Positions 62,748-64,000 of a stretch of DNA of 64,000 nt are shown here, in pieces (the stretch's first letter is position 1; each line of letters opens with the position of its first letter). The notes under the pieces were generated by a model. That model was not told the origin of the DNA. It did not search any database and saw only the letters and a list, made by a program, of their open reading frames with translations. The translations under genes and the position numbers were made by a program. Origin of the DNA: Dyadobacter fermentans (GTDB lineage Bacteria; Bacteroidota; Bacteroidia; Cytophagales; Spirosomataceae); the NCBI RefSeq assembly GCF_019924045.1, contig NZ_JAHXBN010000013.1, positions 434,001-498,000 on the forward strand, in the 5' to 3' direction.

Positions 62748-63278
62748 ATGAAAAATCTTGCAATTTCCACCGAAGATCAAAACGCAGCATTGATATCTGG
62801 ACCATTATTAGTGAAACTGGCTGCGAAAATCGAACAACTAGACCTGCCTTTCCGGGTAATGCTTACTGCTATGACAGTAATGCTTTTGTGGGCGGGCGCC
62901 TATAAAATGACCGATCCTGGCTCGGAGGGTATTGAAGTACTGGTCAACAACAGTCCGCTGATTAGCTGGCATTTTCAGCTTTTTGGCGTACATACGGGAG
63001 GAGACCTGATCGGTTTGACCGAAATCGTAGCGGCTTTGCTCATGCTGACAGGGCTTTTCCGTCCGCAGGCCGGCATTGTGGGCGGCGGCATTGCCGTAAT
63101 GATGTTCTTTGTGACCAGCACGATGCTCATCACCACGCCGGACGCTATTACACACGTGAATGGCGTAGGTTATATGAGTTTCCTAGGGCTCTTCTTATAC
63201 AAAGACCTGCTGGCACTGGGCGTTTCCCTTTACCTGATCACCCGGTTCGGTCACAGGGCCGCAATGCAAAAGGGGTGA
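62748..63278 (+). CDS. DUF417 (YkgB/RclC-like) membrane protein
   Basis: The 176-residue protein has about four membrane helices (VMLTAMTVMLLWAGAYKM, GLTEIVAALLMLTGLF, GIVGGGIAVMMFFVTSTML). GAYKMTDPGSEGIEVLVNNSPL is the DUF417 signature; RclC of the reactive chlorine response is a member. No catalytic residue is known. The 144-bp gap after the AhpD-like gene has no terminator that I can find, so it may be in the same unit. Confidence 0.82.
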   Translation: MKNLAISTEDQNAALISGPLLVKLAAKIEQLDLPFRVMLTAMTVMLLWAGAYKMTDPGSEGIEVLVNNSPLISWHFQLFGVHTGGDLIGLTEIVAALLMLTGLFRPQAGIVGGGIAVMMFFVTSTMLITTPDAITHVNGVGYMSFLGLFLYKDLLALGVSLYLITRFGHRAAMQKG

Positions 63279-63323
63279 AAGCCTTCAACCGGCCTATAAT
63301 ACGGCCAGATGTAACCAGCAAAG

Positions 63324-63361
63324 ACCATGCCGACACGGGTATTCCGGGCCGGCATGGTTTG
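63324..63361 (+). terminator. Weak terminator after the DUF417 gene
   Basis: ACCATGCCG at 63324-63332 pairs with CGGCATGGT at 63350-63358, followed by a short T-run. Confidence 0.5.
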
Positions 63362-63391
63362 TTCATATATTCCGTTTGCTACATTCAAGAT

Positions 63392-63399
63392 TATATTTG
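63392..63399 (+). promoter_or_regulatory. -7 box of the right-edge AraC gene
   Basis: A perfect TATATTTG stands 15 bp before ATG 63415. No good -33 TTG lies at the usual spacing. Confidence 0.5.
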
Positions 63400-63414
63400 T
63401 TAAACCTTCTGATA

Positions 63415-64000
63415 CATGTTGCACCAACTGACCCATCCGCATACCAGTGCTCAATTCAGGCTCGTATATGACCAAAGCGATTTCGACCGCATCTTCTACG
63501 GCCGCGACCGGAAAGATAAGCTATTGACCATTGCCTGGAACCGGGGCGTCGCACAGAAAGCTATCATCGATAATGTGGTTTACGATTTCCCGGCTAACTC
63601 CGTGCTATCCCTGATGGTCAATGAGACTTTTCACTTTGAGAGACCTTCGGACATTGTCGCCTGGCAATTCAACAGGGACTTTTACTGCATCGTCAACCAC
63701 GACAAGGAAGTGAGCTGTGTGGGTTTTTTATTCTATGGGTCGGGGCAGCGGATGTTTATGGCTATCGACGAGAAGCATGGCAGAAAGCTGGACCTGCTGT
63801 TACAGGTTTTCAAGGATGAATTTGAAATGCAGGACCCGATCCAGGGCGAAATGATGCTGGCGCTGCTCAAACGTTTGATCATCATTATCACCCGACTAGC
63901 CAGGGATCAGTACATTTCCGAGCAGGACCTGCCGTCAGACAAGCTGGACATCGTCCGGAAATACAATTTACTGGTGGAGAACCATTACCGGCAGCAGCAC
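63415..64000 (+). CDS. AraC-type regulator, N-terminal part (runs off the window)
   Basis: The frame is open from ATG 63415 to the right edge, 195 codons. The protein begins MLHQLTHPHTSAQFRLVYDQ; its middle (YDFPANSVLSLMVNETFHFE, IVAWQFNRDFYCIVNHDKEV) reads as a cupin-like sensor domain of a Bacteroidota AraC family member. The HTH would lie beyond the edge, so the class is inferred. Confidence 0.65.

Noticed and set aside
54728..64000. Classic secondary-metabolite cluster
   Set aside because: No polyketide, nonribosomal peptide or RiPP core gene is present; the genes fit a stress or catabolic regulon better.

Overview
The window looks like a chromosomal segment of a Bacteroidota bacterium of the Cytophagales/Spirosomataceae type; Dyadobacter or a close relative is my best guess, inferred from gene content only. 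The reasons are promoters with the Bacteroidota -7 box TAnnTTTG, a secreted protein with a type IX secretion C-terminal signal, many exported peptidases and glycan enzymes, and paired DUF1800/DUF1501 and PSCyt/PSD1/DUF1501 genes.

Layout. 1-4.0 kb: a partial dienelactone hydrolase, a Bcr/CflA-type MFS exporter, and a ribokinase-nucleoside hydrolase salvage pair. 4.4-8.8 kb: a T9SS cargo protein followed by a DUF1800-DUF1501 pair. 8.9-17.1 kb: a DUF885 lipoprotein, then a planctomycete-like set (PSCyt1/PSCyt2/PSD1 lipoprotein, Tat-exported DUF1501 protein, membrane cytochrome c with leucine-rich and chitobiase-like domains). 17.1-21.7 kb, minus strand: GH2 glycosidase, a VapBC-like toxin-antitoxin pair and an AGE-family epimerase. 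21.9-28.3 kb: an acidic small protein, a sorbosone dehydrogenase-like protein, and a minus-strand run of cyclase, DUF1080 protein, S9 peptidase, HTH protein and small helical protein. 28.4-37.5 kb: M1 aminopeptidase, AraC regulator, siderophore-interacting protein, methionine aminopeptidase, DUF3050, VOC, AraC, DinB and HAD proteins, and a RelE-type toxin-antitoxin pair. 37.6-50.3 kb: Tyr/Gly-rich envelope proteins, HtrA protease, a two-component system whose regulator is preceded by five tandem 14-bp repeats, an exported hydrolase, an exported acetolactate decarboxylase, a dipeptidase, glycogen branching enzyme, a barrel-like protein and a Nudix hydrolase.

From 50.3 kb the character changes. 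A tRNA-Arg(CCG) gene is abutted by a large serine recombinase whose reading frame runs antisense through the tRNA. This is the signature of an integrated element. Beyond it lie a MarR-GNAT fusion with a palindrome over its start, a DUF2000 protein, and a decayed alkylmercury lyase-like pseudogene.

The most interesting part is 54.6-63.3 kb. A flavin-dependent monooxygenase, two paralogous TetR regulators and a haloalkane dehalogenase/epoxide hydrolase-like enzyme each carry a copy of the same operator, ACAGAC-TT-GTCTGT, at the promoter. Both TetR genes start four bases after their -7 box, so their mRNAs are probably leaderless. The hydrolase heads a tightly packed row with the ergothioneine genes egtB and egtD, a TMEM175-type channel, an SDR protein without its catalytic Tyr and Lys, an AhpD-like protein and a DUF417 membrane protein. 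I propose this as one small-molecule-sensing, redox or thiol-protective regulon. The substrate is unknown.
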